Of a DNA stretch of 36,482 nucleotides, positions 8,923 to 16,886 are shown piece by piece. The translations under genes and the position numbers were made by a program. The DNA is from Deltaproteobacteria bacterium. GTDB taxonomy: Bacteria; Desulfobacterota; GWC2-55-46; JAJCZF01. Position 1 is the first letter of the stretch, and each line of letters starts with the position of its first letter. The notes under the pieces were generated by a model. That model was given only the letters and a program-made list of their open reading frames with translations. It was not told the origin of the DNA and searched no databases. The stretch spans positions 1 to 36,482 of the forward strand of contig JAJCZF010000069.1 of assembly GCA_029262535.1 (NCBI GenBank). Direction: 5' to 3'.

Positions 8923-9681
8923 ATGGACAGACTTATAAAAGAAAAACTCCCGTTCCATATAGCCATCATCATGGACGGTAACGGGCGTTGGGCCAAAAAG
9001 AGGCTCCTGAATCGCATCAACGGCCACCGAAAGGGCATCGAGTCGGTGAGGACCGTGGTGGAAAACTGCCGTGAGGCAGGCATAAAGTATCTTACGCTCT
9101 ATACCTTTTCCAAAGAGAACTGGAACAGGCCGCGTAGCGAGGTTAAGGTCCTCATGAGCCTCCTGGAAAAAAATATCCGGCGCGAGGGCGAGGATATGAT
9201 AGAAAATAATATCCGCTTTCGCGCTATAGGAAATATAACAGACCTCTCAGACGGCGTGAGGCAGGCCGTCGCAGATGTTACCGAGCTGACCAAAGATAAC
9301 GACGGTATGCTCTTGCAGCTCGCCCTGAGTTACAGTGGCCGCGAAGAGATAACGCAGGCCGCCAAGCGGATCGCCGAACTTGCCGTTAATGGCGAACTCG
9401 ACCCGGCCTCTCTTACGGAATCGTCCTTTGCGGGCTTCCTCTACACCGGCGACATCCCCGATCCCGACCTCCTCATACGGACGAGCGGCGAGAACAGGAT
9501 CTCGAACTTTCTGCTCTGGCAGCTGGCCTATACGGAGATATATATTACCGACGTCTTATGGCCCGACTTCGGCAAAGAAGAACTCTTTGAAGCAATCCTT
9601 GATTATCAAGGCCGCGAACGCAGGTACGGCCTGACAGGTGAACAAAAATCTGCATCAACAAAGATTGAGATGGCCGGTTAG
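8923..9681 (+). CDS. uppS: Undecaprenyl diphosphate synthase (cis-prenyltransferase)
   Basis: UppS condenses isopentenyl diphosphate onto farnesyl diphosphate to make the C55 lipid carrier for peptidoglycan and other wall polymers. The catalytic aspartate is D18 in HIAIIMDGNGRWA. The substrate-binding LLIRTSGENRISNFLLWQ and the YTE(I/L)Y segment follow near 190-205. Length is 252 residues, normal for the family. A farnesyl-specific paralogue cannot be excluded from sequence alone, but the neighbouring cdsA and dxr match the standard uppS locus. The stop codon TAG is followed at once by a CCGCACAGTGTGCGG palindrome. Confidence 0.97.
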   Translation: MDRLIKEKLPFHIAIIMDGNGRWAKKRLLNRINGHRKGIESVRTVVENCREAGIKYLTLYTFSKENWNRPRSEVKVLMSLLEKNIRREGEDMIENNIRFRAIGNITDLSDGVRQAVADVTELTKDNDGMLLQLALSYSGREEITQAAKRIAELAVNGELDPASLTESSFAGFLYTGDIPDPDLLIRTSGENRISNFLLWQLAYTEIYITDVLWPDFGKEELFEAILDYQGRERRYGLTGEQKSASTKIEMAG

Positions 9682-9717
9682 CCGCACAGTGTGCGGCGCC
9701 AATTTCGCGGATAAGGT
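9682..9717 (-). repeat. Palindrome/TTTCGCGG repeat directly after uppS stop
   Basis: CCGCACAGTGTGCGG (9682-9696) starts at the base after the uppS stop, followed by CGCCAATTTCGCGGATAAGG. The whole 357-base gap to cdsA holds only repeats: this copy, a GTAGGTTGGGT repeat (9815-9870) and two tandem palindrome-right copies (9897-9956, 9981-10042). I see no gene in it. Confidence 0.75.
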
Positions 9718-9814
9718 TTGTTGGAGGCCTGTGGTTCCTCCTACGCGTCGAGGGTTTTGGTAGATAATTTTTTAAAGTTGCTTCTTTTGTGCCCTTGGCT
9801 TTTATCTTAATCGT

Positions 9815-9870
9815 GTAGGTTGGGTAGAACGTAGCGAAGCGAAGTGAAACCCAACGGCACCTTAAACGCA
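9815..9870. repeat. GTAGGTTGGGT-type intergenic repeat
   Basis: GTAGGTTGGGTAGAACGTAG is followed by CGAAGCGAAGTGAAACCCAA and CGGCACC. The outer GTTGGGT and ACCCAAC can pair. It is the same class as 8872-8910. Confidence 0.65.
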
Positions 9871-9896
9871 CCATCAATATTCGACCAAATTAAACA

Positions 9897-9956
9897 GCGG
9901 GCGAGAAGTTACTACACAAAGAACTCTCTCCGCGAAATAGAGCCACACCTGTGTGG
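9897..9956 (+). repeat. Palindrome-right repeat, first of a tandem pair before cdsA
   Basis: GCGGGCGAGAAGTT and AACTCTCTCCGCG can form an imperfect stem. Then follow AAATAGAG and the perfect palindrome CCACACCTGTGTGG (9943-9956). The following copy at 9981-10042 is nearly identical, so this is a recent tandem duplication with a period of about 85 bases. Confidence 0.8.
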
Positions 9957-9980
9957 TGTAAGTATCAATCAAATCAAACC

Positions 9981-10042
9981 GCGGACGAGAAGTTAGCACA
10001 CACAAAGAACTCTCTTCGCGAAATAAAACCACACTAGTGTGG
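9981..10042 (+). repeat. Palindrome-right repeat, second tandem copy; overlaps the cdsA start
   Basis: GCGGACGAGAAGTTAG, then ACACAAAGAACTCTCTTCGCG in two adjoining parts, AAATAAAA and the palindrome CCACACTAGTGTGG (10029-10042). The GTG at 10039, the only standard in-frame start candidate of cdsA, lies inside this palindrome. Confidence 0.8.
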
Positions 10043-10866
10043 TTGCATGGAGAACCGCTCTGAAGAGAGTAATTAGCGCTATAGTCCTCATCCCCGTCGT
10101 ACTGATCGCAATCCTCTACATCCCCGCCTTCTGGTTTACGTTTGCTATTTTCCTGCTCTCTTTCGCGGCGATAAGGGAGTATAACCGCATGGTCTTGGGC
10201 GAGACCCGCTTATTGCCCGCCGGTATACTATCTCTGGCCGGGGCGTTCCTGGTCTTTGTTATCGCCTCTCCTGACAGCCGGTTCTTGCCGTTCTATCTAT
10301 TCGGACTCACGGTCTTCTATTTCTTTGTCTCAATCTGCTCAAAGCGCGAGGTCGAAGCAGGGCTTAAAGCTGTCGGCATGAGGCTTGCCGGAGTGCTCTA
10401 TGTTGGTTTATTATTATCTCACTTTGTTCTGCTTCGCACCGGCACGGGCGAGAACGGGCCGTGGTGGCTCTTGCTGGCCTGCGTCATCGTATGGCTAAAC
10501 GATACGTCCGCCTATTACGGCGGACGCGCCTTTGGCAAGAATAAACTCGCCCCGCGTATCAGCCCCGGAAAGACTCTCGAGGGCGCCATTAGCGGTCTTG
10601 TAGGCGGCGCGGTGGCGGCGATTATATATGTAAAACTAGCGCCTGTCGAACTTGGCTTTATGGAGACGATAGGGCTCGCCATAGTCGTAGGTCTCTTTGG
10701 CATAGTCGGCGACCTTGCCGAGTCGGTCATAAAGCGCGGAGCTGGCGCAAAGGATTCGGGCACGATCATCCCCGGACACGGCGGCATTTTGGACAGGATC
10801 GACAGCCTCTTATTCGCCGTGCCGGTCGTTTATTACTTTGTGATCTATCGTGGCGGGATACTATAA
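10039..10866 (+). CDS. cdsA: Phosphatidate cytidylyltransferase (CDP-diglyceride synthase)
   Basis: CdsA activates phosphatidic acid with CTP to CDP-diacylglycerol, the precursor of all phospholipids, and feeds psd and pssA encoded later in the window. It is an inner-membrane protein with about eight hydrophobic helices. The C-terminal signature is complete: S-x2-KR-x4-KDSG...PGHGG-x2-DRID (about 235-265). Length is up to 275 residues. The start is unsettled. GTG 10039 lies inside a repeat palindrome and has no Shine-Dalgarno sequence. The family-like N terminus (LKRVISAIVLIPVV) begins at CTG 10060, which has GGAGA 6 bases upstream. dxr starts 2 bases after the stop. Confidence 0.95.
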   Translation: MVAWRTALKRVISAIVLIPVVLIAILYIPAFWFTFAIFLLSFAAIREYNRMVLGETRLLPAGILSLAGAFLVFVIASPDSRFLPFYLFGLTVFYFFVSICSKREVEAGLKAVGMRLAGVLYVGLLLSHFVLLRTGTGENGPWWLLLACVIVWLNDTSAYYGGRAFGKNKLAPRISPGKTLEGAISGLVGGAVAAIIYVKLAPVELGFMETIGLAIVVGLFGIVGDLAESVIKRGAGAKDSGTIIPGHGGILDRIDSLLFAVPVVYYFVIYRGGIL

Positions 10867-10868
10867 AT

Positions 10869-12023
10869 ATGAAGTCTATTTCAATACTAGGTTCGACCGG
10901 CTCCATCGGTATTAATACGCTTAATGTAATTAGGCTGCACCCCGAACGCTTTAAGGTGACGGCCCTTGCCGCAGGTTCTAACCTTGATCTTTTTGCAGCG
11001 CAGATTAAGGAGTTTAAGCCGCGCCTTGTTTCTCTTGAGAGAGAAGAGGACGCGCTAAAGCTCTCTTCTATTGTCGGTCCTTCCGTAGAGGTGCTTTACG
11101 GCGCTGAAGGGGCCGAGAGCGTTGCCGTATATGATAACCCGGACGTAACGGTCTCGGCCATTACGGGCGCAGCCGGGCTCTTGCCTACACTCGCCGCCGC
11201 AAAGGCAGGCGGTGTCGTGGCGCTCGCCAATAAAGAGAGCCTGGTACTGGCCGGTTCCATTGTCATGGCCGAGGCCAAAAAGAGCGGCGCAACCATCGTC
11301 CCGGTCGACAGCGAACATAGCGCCATTATGCAGTCGCTCGTCGGTCACAGGCGAGAGGATATAAAGCGTATTATTCTAACGGCTTCTGGCGGCCCTTTCT
11401 TGGACAGGCCGCAAGAAGACTTTGTAAATATAACTCCGCAACAGGCCCTTAAACACCCTAACTGGGATATGGGCGCAAAGGTCACGATAGATTCCGCTAC
11501 ATTATTAAATAAAGGGCTTGAGGTCATTGAGGCCCGCTGGTTATTCGACCTGTCGCCAGATGAGATATCGGTGCTCGTACATCCGCAGTCCATTGTGCAT
11601 TCGATGGTCGAGTATCTGGACGGCTCGATAATATCGCAGATGGGCGCGCCAGATATGAGGGGGCCGATAGCCTACGCGCTAGCCTATCCCGAGAGGATAG
11701 AGACCGGGGTTGAGCCTTGCGATCTTACGCGCGGGCCGCTGGAATTCAGGGAGCCGGATATGAAAAAGTTCCCGTGCCTTGGCCTTGCATACGACGCGTT
11801 AAGGGCAGGGGGCACGATGCCTGCCGCCCTTAATGCGGCTGACGAGGTGGCTGTCAGGGCCTTTCTTGAAGGACAGGTGGCTTTTACCGCAATATCTGGT
11901 ATAATAGAGGATACACTTACACGTAATGCTCCAGGCAATGGAGCTACGATCGAAGAAATAACCAGCGCCGACCGCGTGGCAAGAGAGAATGCGCGTCGTG
12001 CCGTAAAGAAGGTAGAATTATAA
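10869..12023 (+). CDS. dxr: 1-deoxy-D-xylulose 5-phosphate reductoisomerase
   Basis: Dxr converts DXP to methylerythritol 4-phosphate with NADPH, the committed step of the non-mevalonate isoprenoid pathway that supplies UppS. The NADPH-binding GSTGSIG is at residues 8-14. The metal ligands are D147 and E149 in PVDSEHSAI and E218 in TIDSATLLNKGLE. LTASGGPF precedes the flexible loop. The 384-residue length is normal. It starts 2 bases after cdsA and is followed 1 base after its stop by rseP, so the three genes are tightly coupled. Confidence 0.98.
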   Translation: MKSISILGSTGSIGINTLNVIRLHPERFKVTALAAGSNLDLFAAQIKEFKPRLVSLEREEDALKLSSIVGPSVEVLYGAEGAESVAVYDNPDVTVSAITGAAGLLPTLAAAKAGGVVALANKESLVLAGSIVMAEAKKSGATIVPVDSEHSAIMQSLVGHRREDIKRIILTASGGPFLDRPQEDFVNITPQQALKHPNWDMGAKVTIDSATLLNKGLEVIEARWLFDLSPDEISVLVHPQSIVHSMVEYLDGSIISQMGAPDMRGPIAYALAYPERIETGVEPCDLTRGPLEFREPDMKKFPCLGLAYDALRAGGTMPAALNAADEVAVRAFLEGQVAFTAISGIIEDTLTRNAPGNGATIEEITSADRVARENARRAVKKVEL

Positions 12024-12024
12024 T

Positions 12025-13350
12025 ATGTTAACGTCATTTTTAACATCCACTGTCGGGTTCGTCGTCGTTCTCGGCGTACTTATATTTATTCACGAGCTTG
12101 GACACTTTGCCGTGGCCAAGTGGTCCGGCGTAGGAGTGGAAAAGTTCTCTCTCGGCTTCGGCCCAAAGATATTCGGTGTTACAAAGGGCGAGACCGAATA
12201 TCTCGTAAGCCTCTTGCCGCTCGGCGGATATGTGAAGATGACCGGTGAGTCGCTTGAGGACGCCAAGGATATAACGGACGAGGAGCGCGAACGCTCCTTT
12301 ACCCACAAACCCTTGTCCAAGAGGGTCGCAATCGTTTCGGCCGGACCGATTATGAATCTCGTGCTCGCGGCCATACTCTTTCCAGTTATCTATATGATCG
12401 GCATACAGGTCCCGGCCTACCTCGACGGCCCTCCGCTCGTCGGCATGGTAGCCCCCGACGATACCGCCGAAGAGGCGGGCCTTAAAGAGGGCGACCTGAT
12501 CGTTGAGATACGCGGCGAGCCGGTAAAGAACTTTGAACAACTATTTACGACCATCGCAATGAGCCCGGAGATTCCGCTGCCTTTGAAGGTGAACCGTTCG
12601 GGCGAGATGCTCGATATGACCCTTACTCCGGGTGTCTCCAAAGAGCATACGGGCACGGGCGGCTTTTATCCTCCGATGAGGCCGCGCGTCGGCTCTCTCG
12701 TTGCAGGAAAACCGGCTGAAAAGGCCGGTATGAAGCCGGGCGACCTGATCCTCGCCATAGACGGGAAGTCGATAAAACACTGGCGCGAGCTTCAAAACAT
12801 TGTAGAGATAAATCCGGAAGAGATGGCCTTCAGGCTTCAAAGGGGCGAAGAGTACCTGACCGTAAGGATAAAACCCGAACATATCGAGTCCGACAATATA
12901 TATCGCATAGGCATCAGCCCTGCCGAGGATACCGTCTTGAAGAGATACGGTTTCTTCAAGTCGATAGATCAGGGTGTGGGTCAGGGTATCAATATGACCG
13001 TTCAGCTCTTCGGTGTGCTTAAGGGCATGATAGTCGGCGACTACTCTTTCAAAACCCTCGGCGGTCCGATCACCATTGCCCGCGTAGCGGGACAGGCGGC
13101 GGAGGGCGGAGTTTCAAAGCTCTTGACCCTGATGGCCTTTCTGAGTTTACAGCTCGGCATCATAAATCTCTTCCCCATACCGGTGCTCGACGGCGGGCAC
13201 CTCTTCTTTTATGGGATAGAGGCGATCAAGGGCAAGCCCATTAGCGAACGTATCATGGGTATATCTCAGCAGGTCGGTTTCGTCATGCTCATAATGCTGA
13301 TGGTGCTCGTGACTTATAATGATATTATGCGTCTTTTCGGATGGGGCTAA
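12025..13350 (+). CDS. rseP: Site-2 intramembrane zinc metalloprotease RseP
   Basis: RseP cleaves membrane-anchored substrates such as anti-sigma factors inside the inner membrane. The zinc site is H23-E24-x2-H27 in the first transmembrane helix, and the third ligand region is VLDGGH with D389. Two PDZ domains lie between them, about 133-205 and 220-290, each with a GLKEGD or GMKPGD core. Further hydrophobic segments are near 100-122 and 418-437. Length is 441 residues, as in E. coli RseP. It overlaps tsaB by 10 bases. No rseA or sigma-E gene is in the window, so the substrate cannot be inferred. Confidence 0.96.
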   Translation: MLTSFLTSTVGFVVVLGVLIFIHELGHFAVAKWSGVGVEKFSLGFGPKIFGVTKGETEYLVSLLPLGGYVKMTGESLEDAKDITDEERERSFTHKPLSKRVAIVSAGPIMNLVLAAILFPVIYMIGIQVPAYLDGPPLVGMVAPDDTAEEAGLKEGDLIVEIRGEPVKNFEQLFTTIAMSPEIPLPLKVNRSGEMLDMTLTPGVSKEHTGTGGFYPPMRPRVGSLVAGKPAEKAGMKPGDLILAIDGKSIKHWRELQNIVEINPEEMAFRLQRGEEYLTVRIKPEHIESDNIYRIGISPAEDTVLKRYGFFKSIDQGVGQGINMTVQLFGVLKGMIVGDYSFKTLGGPITIARVAGQAAEGGVSKLLTLMAFLSLQLGIINLFPIPVLDGGHLFFYGIEAIKGKPISERIMGISQQVGFVMLIMLMVLVTYNDIMRLFGWG

Positions 13351-14072
13351 TACTCCTTTCCGTAGATACCTCGTCGCGCTCCGGCAGTGTCGCTATAACC
13401 GATGGCAATGCGCTTCTTGCCGAGTGGACAGACGCCAATGCCGAGCGCCACGCCCGCTGGCTTATGCCTGCGATTGACAGGCTACTCGGCAAGTCCGGTA
13501 AGACAATATCCGATATAGATCTATTCGCCTGCACAACGGGGCCGGGTTCCTTTACCGGCCTTCGCATAGGCGTGAGCGTTGTAAAGGGGCTCGCATGGTC
13601 TCTTGGCAAGGACGTTGTCCCTGTTTCGACACTTAAGGTTATGGCTATGGGCCATGAAAAGAAGGATGATCTCTTTGTCTGCCCTCTGCTTGACGCCAGA
13701 AAGAAAGAGATATATTCGTCCCTCTACTCTCTTAAAGAGGGCAGACTCGAAGAGAAGATCGAAGAGGGGCCGCATAATCCGGTCGGCTTCTTAGACTCTC
13801 TTTTGAAGATCTCCGGAGAAAGGCCGGTCTTATTTACCGGAGACGGCCTGGACGCTTACGCCGATCTCATAATAGAGGCGGTTCCGTCAGCTATATTGGC
13901 GCCGAAAGAGGAGTGGCCTGTAAAGGCAGCCAATATCGCCTCTCTCGCACTCGCTGCGACCGGGTCGGGGGTCAAACCCGTAAGCGCCTCTGCCCTTACA
14001 CCGCGTTATCTAAGGAAATCAGAGGCCGAACTTAAAAAGAAGAAGGCCGCGCCCGTACAAGGGACTTCCTAG
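13341..14072 (+). CDS. tsaB: tRNA threonylcarbamoyladenosine biosynthesis protein TsaB
   Basis: TsaB is the non-catalytic partner of TsaD in making t6A at position 37 of ANN-decoding tRNAs. The N-terminal ASKHA fold shows LLSVDTSSRSGSVAI (about 5-19). The family signature G67-PGSFTGLRIG is present. The extra C-terminal part, to 243 residues, ends in a Lys-rich tail. ATG 13341 lies within the end of rseP in another frame. A palindrome (CCGCACCCGGTGCGG) begins 9 bases after the stop. Confidence 0.93.
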   Translation: MGLILLSVDTSSRSGSVAITDGNALLAEWTDANAERHARWLMPAIDRLLGKSGKTISDIDLFACTTGPGSFTGLRIGVSVVKGLAWSLGKDVVPVSTLKVMAMGHEKKDDLFVCPLLDARKKEIYSSLYSLKEGRLEEKIEEGPHNPVGFLDSLLKISGERPVLFTGDGLDAYADLIIEAVPSAILAPKEEWPVKAANIASLALAATGSGVKPVSASALTPRYLRKSEAELKKKKAAPVQGTS

Positions 14073-14081
14073 AGATTGGAC

Positions 14082-14208
14082 CCGCACCCGGTGCGGTACG
14101 AAAGGAAACGCCCGGCCGTGTGCCGCGGATGAAAGGTTATCCGGCCTGTAAGGACTTACACCGCGAAATAAAAGCACACCTCTGTGCCGCCGCACCCGGT
14201 GCGGCGGC
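14082..14208. repeat. Gap bracketed by palindromes between tsaB and the DUF465-like gene
   Basis: CCGCACCCGGTGCGG (14082-14096) follows tsaB. CGCGGATGAAAGG and CCGCGAAATAAAAGCACACC then mark a palindrome-right copy. It ends in a large perfect palindrome with 11-base arms, GCCGCCGCACC (14186-14196) and GGTGCGGCGGC (14198-14208). That palindrome stops 3 bases before a -35 box. The arms are long enough to act as a hairpin in RNA or as a protein site. Confidence 0.7.
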
Positions 14209-14211
14209 GGG

Positions 14212-14240
14212 TTGACAAGAGGGGTCCTATGCGTTAGAAT
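14212..14240 (+). promoter_or_regulatory. Near-consensus sigma-70 promoter
   Basis: TTGACA (14212-14217) and TAGAAT (14235-14240) are separated by exactly 17 bases, the best promoter match in the window. Transcription would start near 14247 and leave about 80 bases of leader before the DUF465-like gene. The adjacent 23-base palindrome ends 3 bases before the -35 box. Confidence 0.8.
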
Positions 14241-14328
14241 TTGTAGTGTATTCTTAATAGAACTAATTTACAGGGTTGGTGCTGCTAACCCTTTAGAAAT
14301 ATTAAACAAACAACATGGAGGTATGCCT

Positions 14329-14562
14329 GTGGATGCAGAAAAAAGGGATTTAATAGAGAGACTAGGCAAGGACGACGATAAACTCAGAGAGGCCTTCGCG
14401 GCCCATAAGCAATACGAGTCGGTTCTCTGCAAGATGGAGAAGAAAAAGGTGCTTACGACCACCGATGAGATGGAAAAGAAAGAGCTAAAGATCAAGAAGC
14501 TCTCCAAAAAGGACGAGATAGAGAAGATTCTGGCCGGATACAGCCAGGCCGGAGCCAATTAG
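14329..14562 (+). CDS. Small DUF465 (YdcH-like) protein
   Basis: The protein is a 77-residue, highly charged helical protein. The pattern ([19 protein letters not shown], then a Lys/Glu run, then [10 protein letters not shown]) resembles the DUF465/YdcH family: two helices forming a hairpin with a conserved KDEI near the end. The family has no settled function. I chose GTG 14329, which has GGAGGT at 14317-14322 with 6 bases of spacing; ATG 14323 is in frame but touches the ribosome site. An apparent longer frame starting at 14212 would place its first codon in the -35 box and is rejected. The gene has its own promoter upstream and precedes ilvD by 55 bases. Confidence 0.72.
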   Translation: MDAEKRDLIERLGKDDDKLREAFAAHKQYESVLCKMEKKKVLTTTDEMEKKELKIKKLSKKDEIEKILAGYSQAGAN

Positions 14563-14617
14563 TAGCCGCTATCAACCTAGTTATAGGAAAACATCCAAGG
14601 AAAGACCGGCACTAACT

Positions 14618-16270
14618 ATGAGAAGTGACAATATTAAGAAGGGCCTTGAGAGGACCCCTCACAGGGCGCTTATGTACGCCACGGGTATGCCCAAGGGCGA
14701 GATGAAAAAGCCCTTTATCGGCGTAGCCTCTTCATTCACAGATCTTATCCCCGGACATGTCGGCATGCGCGACCTCGAACGATTTATCGAGAAGGGCGTT
14801 CACGCCGGCGGCGGGTATCCCATGATGTTCGGCCTGCCGGGCATATGCGACGGTATAGCCATGGGCCATCAGGGCATGCATTACTCGCTGCCCTCGCGCG
14901 ACCTCATCGCCGACATGGTCGAGAGTGTAGCCAACGGACACTCGCTCGACGGCCTAGTGCTGCTGACCAACTGCGACAAGATCACGCCCGGTATGATAAT
15001 GGCTGCGGCGCGTCTCGATATCCCCGCGATACTCGTTACCGCCGGGCCGATGATGACCGGACGCAGAGGCACCGAGAAGCTCTCCTTTATCAGAAATACT
15101 TTTGAAGCGATGGGTCGTTTCAAGGCCGGTGAGATCGACGAGAAAGAGCTGACCGAGTGCGAGATGGGCGCATGTCCGGGAGCCGGAAGCTGCCAGGGGC
15201 TCTATACCGCCAATACGATGAATTGCCTTGCAGAGGCCATGGGCCTCTCTCTGCCGATGTGCGGAACCGCTCCGGCCCAGATGGCCGAAAAGCGCAGGAT
15301 CGCCTTTGATAGCGGCGAGCGCATAGTCGGCATGGTCAAAGAAGATCTGACGCCGAGCAAGATACTTACGAAAGAGGCCTTTGATAATGCCATTCGCGTT
15401 GATCTGGCGCTTGGCGGGTCATCTAATACTGTTTTGCATCTGCTTGCCATAGCGAGAGAGGCCGGTATCGACCTGCCTTTGGAGCGTTTTGACGAGCTTT
15501 CGCGCACTACACCTCATATCGCCTCCTTTGAGCCGGTAGGACCGCACTATCTCGAAGACCTGCACTGGACAGGCGGTATACCCGCTGTATTAAAGCGCCT
15601 TGAAGATCTCGTGCTTGATAACCCGACATCTTCAGGTTATAGCGTTGCCGAGATAGTGAGCAAGGTTGGAGAGGTCGAGGACGACGTGCTTCGTCCGATG
15701 AAGTGGCCCCATCACCCGGAGGGCGGTATAGCGATACTTAAGGGCAACATAGCCCCGCAGGGCGCGGTCGTTAAGCAGTCGGGTGTATCCGATAATATGA
15801 TGACCTTTTCCGGAAAGGCCGTCTGTTACGACTCGGAGGAGACGGCTATGGCTGCCATAATGGGCGGAGAGATAAAGGCCGGCGACGTAGTCGTTATACG
15901 CTATGAAGGACCGAGAGGTGGACCCGGTATGCGCGAGATGCTTGCGCCTACGGCTGCGATTATGGGTCTCGGTCTTGGCGAGAAGGTCGCGCTAATTACC
16001 GACGGCAGGTTCTCCGGCGGAACGCGCGGGCCGTGTATAGGACATATATCACCCGAAGCAATGGAGGGTGGACCGATAGCGCTTATAAACGACGGCGACA
16101 CCATAGAGCTTGATATCCCGAATAGAAGCCTGACGCTCAAGGTTGACGAGGTAGAGCTTGAAAAGCGTCGCGCCACATGGACAGCCCCTGAGCCCAAGAT
16201 CAAGAAGGGTTGGCTATCGCGGTACTCTAAATTAGTCGGCAATGCATCCGAAGGCGCCGTTTTAAAGTGA
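14618..16270 (+). CDS. ilvD: Dihydroxy-acid dehydratase
   Basis: IlvD dehydrates 2,3-dihydroxy-isovalerate and -methylvalerate to the 2-keto acids, the third step of valine and isoleucine synthesis. The iron-sulfur cysteines are C119 (TNCDKITPG) and C192 (CPGAGSC, with C186 nearby). At the position where [2Fe-2S] members have a third Cys (PCN), this protein has PGH, like the E. coli enzyme, which suggests the oxygen-sensitive [4Fe-4S] type. Length is 550 residues. The ATG at 14618 gives the usual MRSDNIKKG start; a weak AAGGAAAG lies upstream. ilvB follows after a 616-base gap packed with repeats. Confidence 0.98.
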   Translation: MRSDNIKKGLERTPHRALMYATGMPKGEMKKPFIGVASSFTDLIPGHVGMRDLERFIEKGVHAGGGYPMMFGLPGICDGIAMGHQGMHYSLPSRDLIADMVESVANGHSLDGLVLLTNCDKITPGMIMAAARLDIPAILVTAGPMMTGRRGTEKLSFIRNTFEAMGRFKAGEIDEKELTECEMGACPGAGSCQGLYTANTMNCLAEAMGLSLPMCGTAPAQMAEKRRIAFDSGERIVGMVKEDLTPSKILTKEAFDNAIRVDLALGGSSNTVLHLLAIAREAGIDLPLERFDELSRTTPHIASFEPVGPHYLEDLHWTGGIPAVLKRLEDLVLDNPTSSGYSVAEIVSKVGEVEDDVLRPMKWPHHPEGGIAILKGNIAPQGAVVKQSGVSDNMMTFSGKAVCYDSEETAMAAIMGGEIKAGDVVVIRYEGPRGGPGMREMLAPTAAIMGLGLGEKVALITDGRFSGGTRGPCIGHISPEAMEGGPIALINDGDTIELDIPNRSLTLKVDEVELEKRRATWTAPEPKIKKGWLSRYSKLVGNASEGAVLK

Positions 16271-16280
16271 TCTTTTTCCA

Positions 16281-16381
16281 CCACACAGGTGTGGTCTTAT
16301 TTTTGCCATGTTTTGACGCGGGCAAGAAAGTAACGGGTCCACAGGGATTAATTCCGCAAAGTTAAGGCCACACCTGTGTGG
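16281..16381. repeat. Bracketing palindrome pair after ilvD
   Basis: CCACACAGGTGTGG (16281-16294), followed by TCTTATTTTTGCC, lies at the left end. ATTCCGCAAAGTTAAGG followed by CCACACCTGTGTGG (16368-16381) lies at the right end. The ends are inverted relative to one another, so this is a complete two-sided element of 101 bases. It begins 10 bases after the ilvD stop. Confidence 0.75.
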
Positions 16382-16395
16382 CTTCGTTGGAACGC

Positions 16396-16480
16396 AAAAT
16401 ATAAATGCTCACGTGAAGAACCACGCTCCGCATTTCTATTTTACGTCCCGCCTCGACCTATGAAAAAATCTCTAACTTTA
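16396..16480 (+). repeat. Direct repeat A, upstream of ilvB
   Basis: This is an 85-base unit starting AAAATATAAATGCTCACGTG and ending ATGAAAAAATCTCTAACTTT. A diverged copy is at 16519-16600. Shared blocks are AAAATATAAA, CTCACGTGAA, CACGCT, TTTCTATTTT, and ATGAAAAAATCTCTAA. Each copy could encode a short peptide beginning MKKSL; this one runs 19 codons from ATG 16460. No coding claim is made. Confidence 0.75.
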
Positions 16481-16518
16481 AAAAGAGATCTTTTTCCCTA
16501 TTTCTTGCATTACGACTA

Positions 16519-16600
16519 AAAATATAAACTCACGTGAAAAAACACGCTACGTTTTTCTATTTTCAGCCGCGCCTGAAACTATGAAAAAATCTCTAATTTT
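16519..16600 (+). repeat. Direct repeat B, upstream of ilvB
   Basis: This is the second copy of the 16396-16480 unit, 82 bases long, with the same order of shared blocks and AAAAAACACGCTACG in the middle. It ends in ATGAAAAAATCTCTAATTTT. A MKKSL frame of 15 codons begins at 16581. Confidence 0.75.
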
Positions 16601-16751
16601 CAGCCAGCCTGCTTCTTACAGTCTCTAGGCTATGACGTGGATAGAATTCTATCCGTCCTTATATCACCTTTCTACGTAAAACTGCGAACCGCAATCTGCT
16701 GGCTACAGAGACGCTTTTCTTGACTGAAATGAGTGGACAAGTGCGATTTAT

Positions 16752-16796
16752 AGCCATTTGGCTTATAAATATAGGTAAAATGTCGCCATTTGGCGA
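16752..16796 (+). promoter_or_regulatory. Two operator-like palindromes upstream of ilvB
   Basis: AGCCATTTGGCT (16752-16763) and TCGCCATTTGGCGA (16783-16796) share the core GCCATTTGGC, with arms GCCA and TGGC. Their centres are 32 bases apart, about three turns of DNA. They lie just upstream of the candidate ilvB promoter, near -82 and -50 relative to its predicted start, which suits a dimeric activator binding two sites on one face. The regulator is not identifiable. Confidence 0.5.
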
Positions 16797-16804
16797 AAAA
16801 TATA

Positions 16805-16833
16805 TTGAAGTTGCCAATAATAAATAGGATAAT
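16805..16833 (+). promoter_or_regulatory. Candidate ilvB promoter
   Basis: TTGAAG (16805-16810) and GATAAT (16828-16833) are separated by 17 bases. Transcription would begin near 16840, about 47 bases before ilvB. The region is strongly A/T rich compared with the surrounding genes. Confidence 0.5.
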
Positions 16834-16886
16834 AACAGATCAATTATTTTTGAGATATTTGGTTCTAAATAAAGGTTGGTTTTAAG

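Noticed and set aside
14212..14328. Longer N terminus for the DUF465-like gene from TTG 14212
   Set aside because: That TTG is the first half of a TTGACA -35 box, the predicted transcript begins after it, and the good ribosome site is at 14317-14322.
16271..16886. T-box or leader-peptide attenuator controlling ilvB
   Set aside because: I see no T-box sequence, and the short frames present are not rich in Ile, Leu and Val codons; no terminator directly precedes ilvB.
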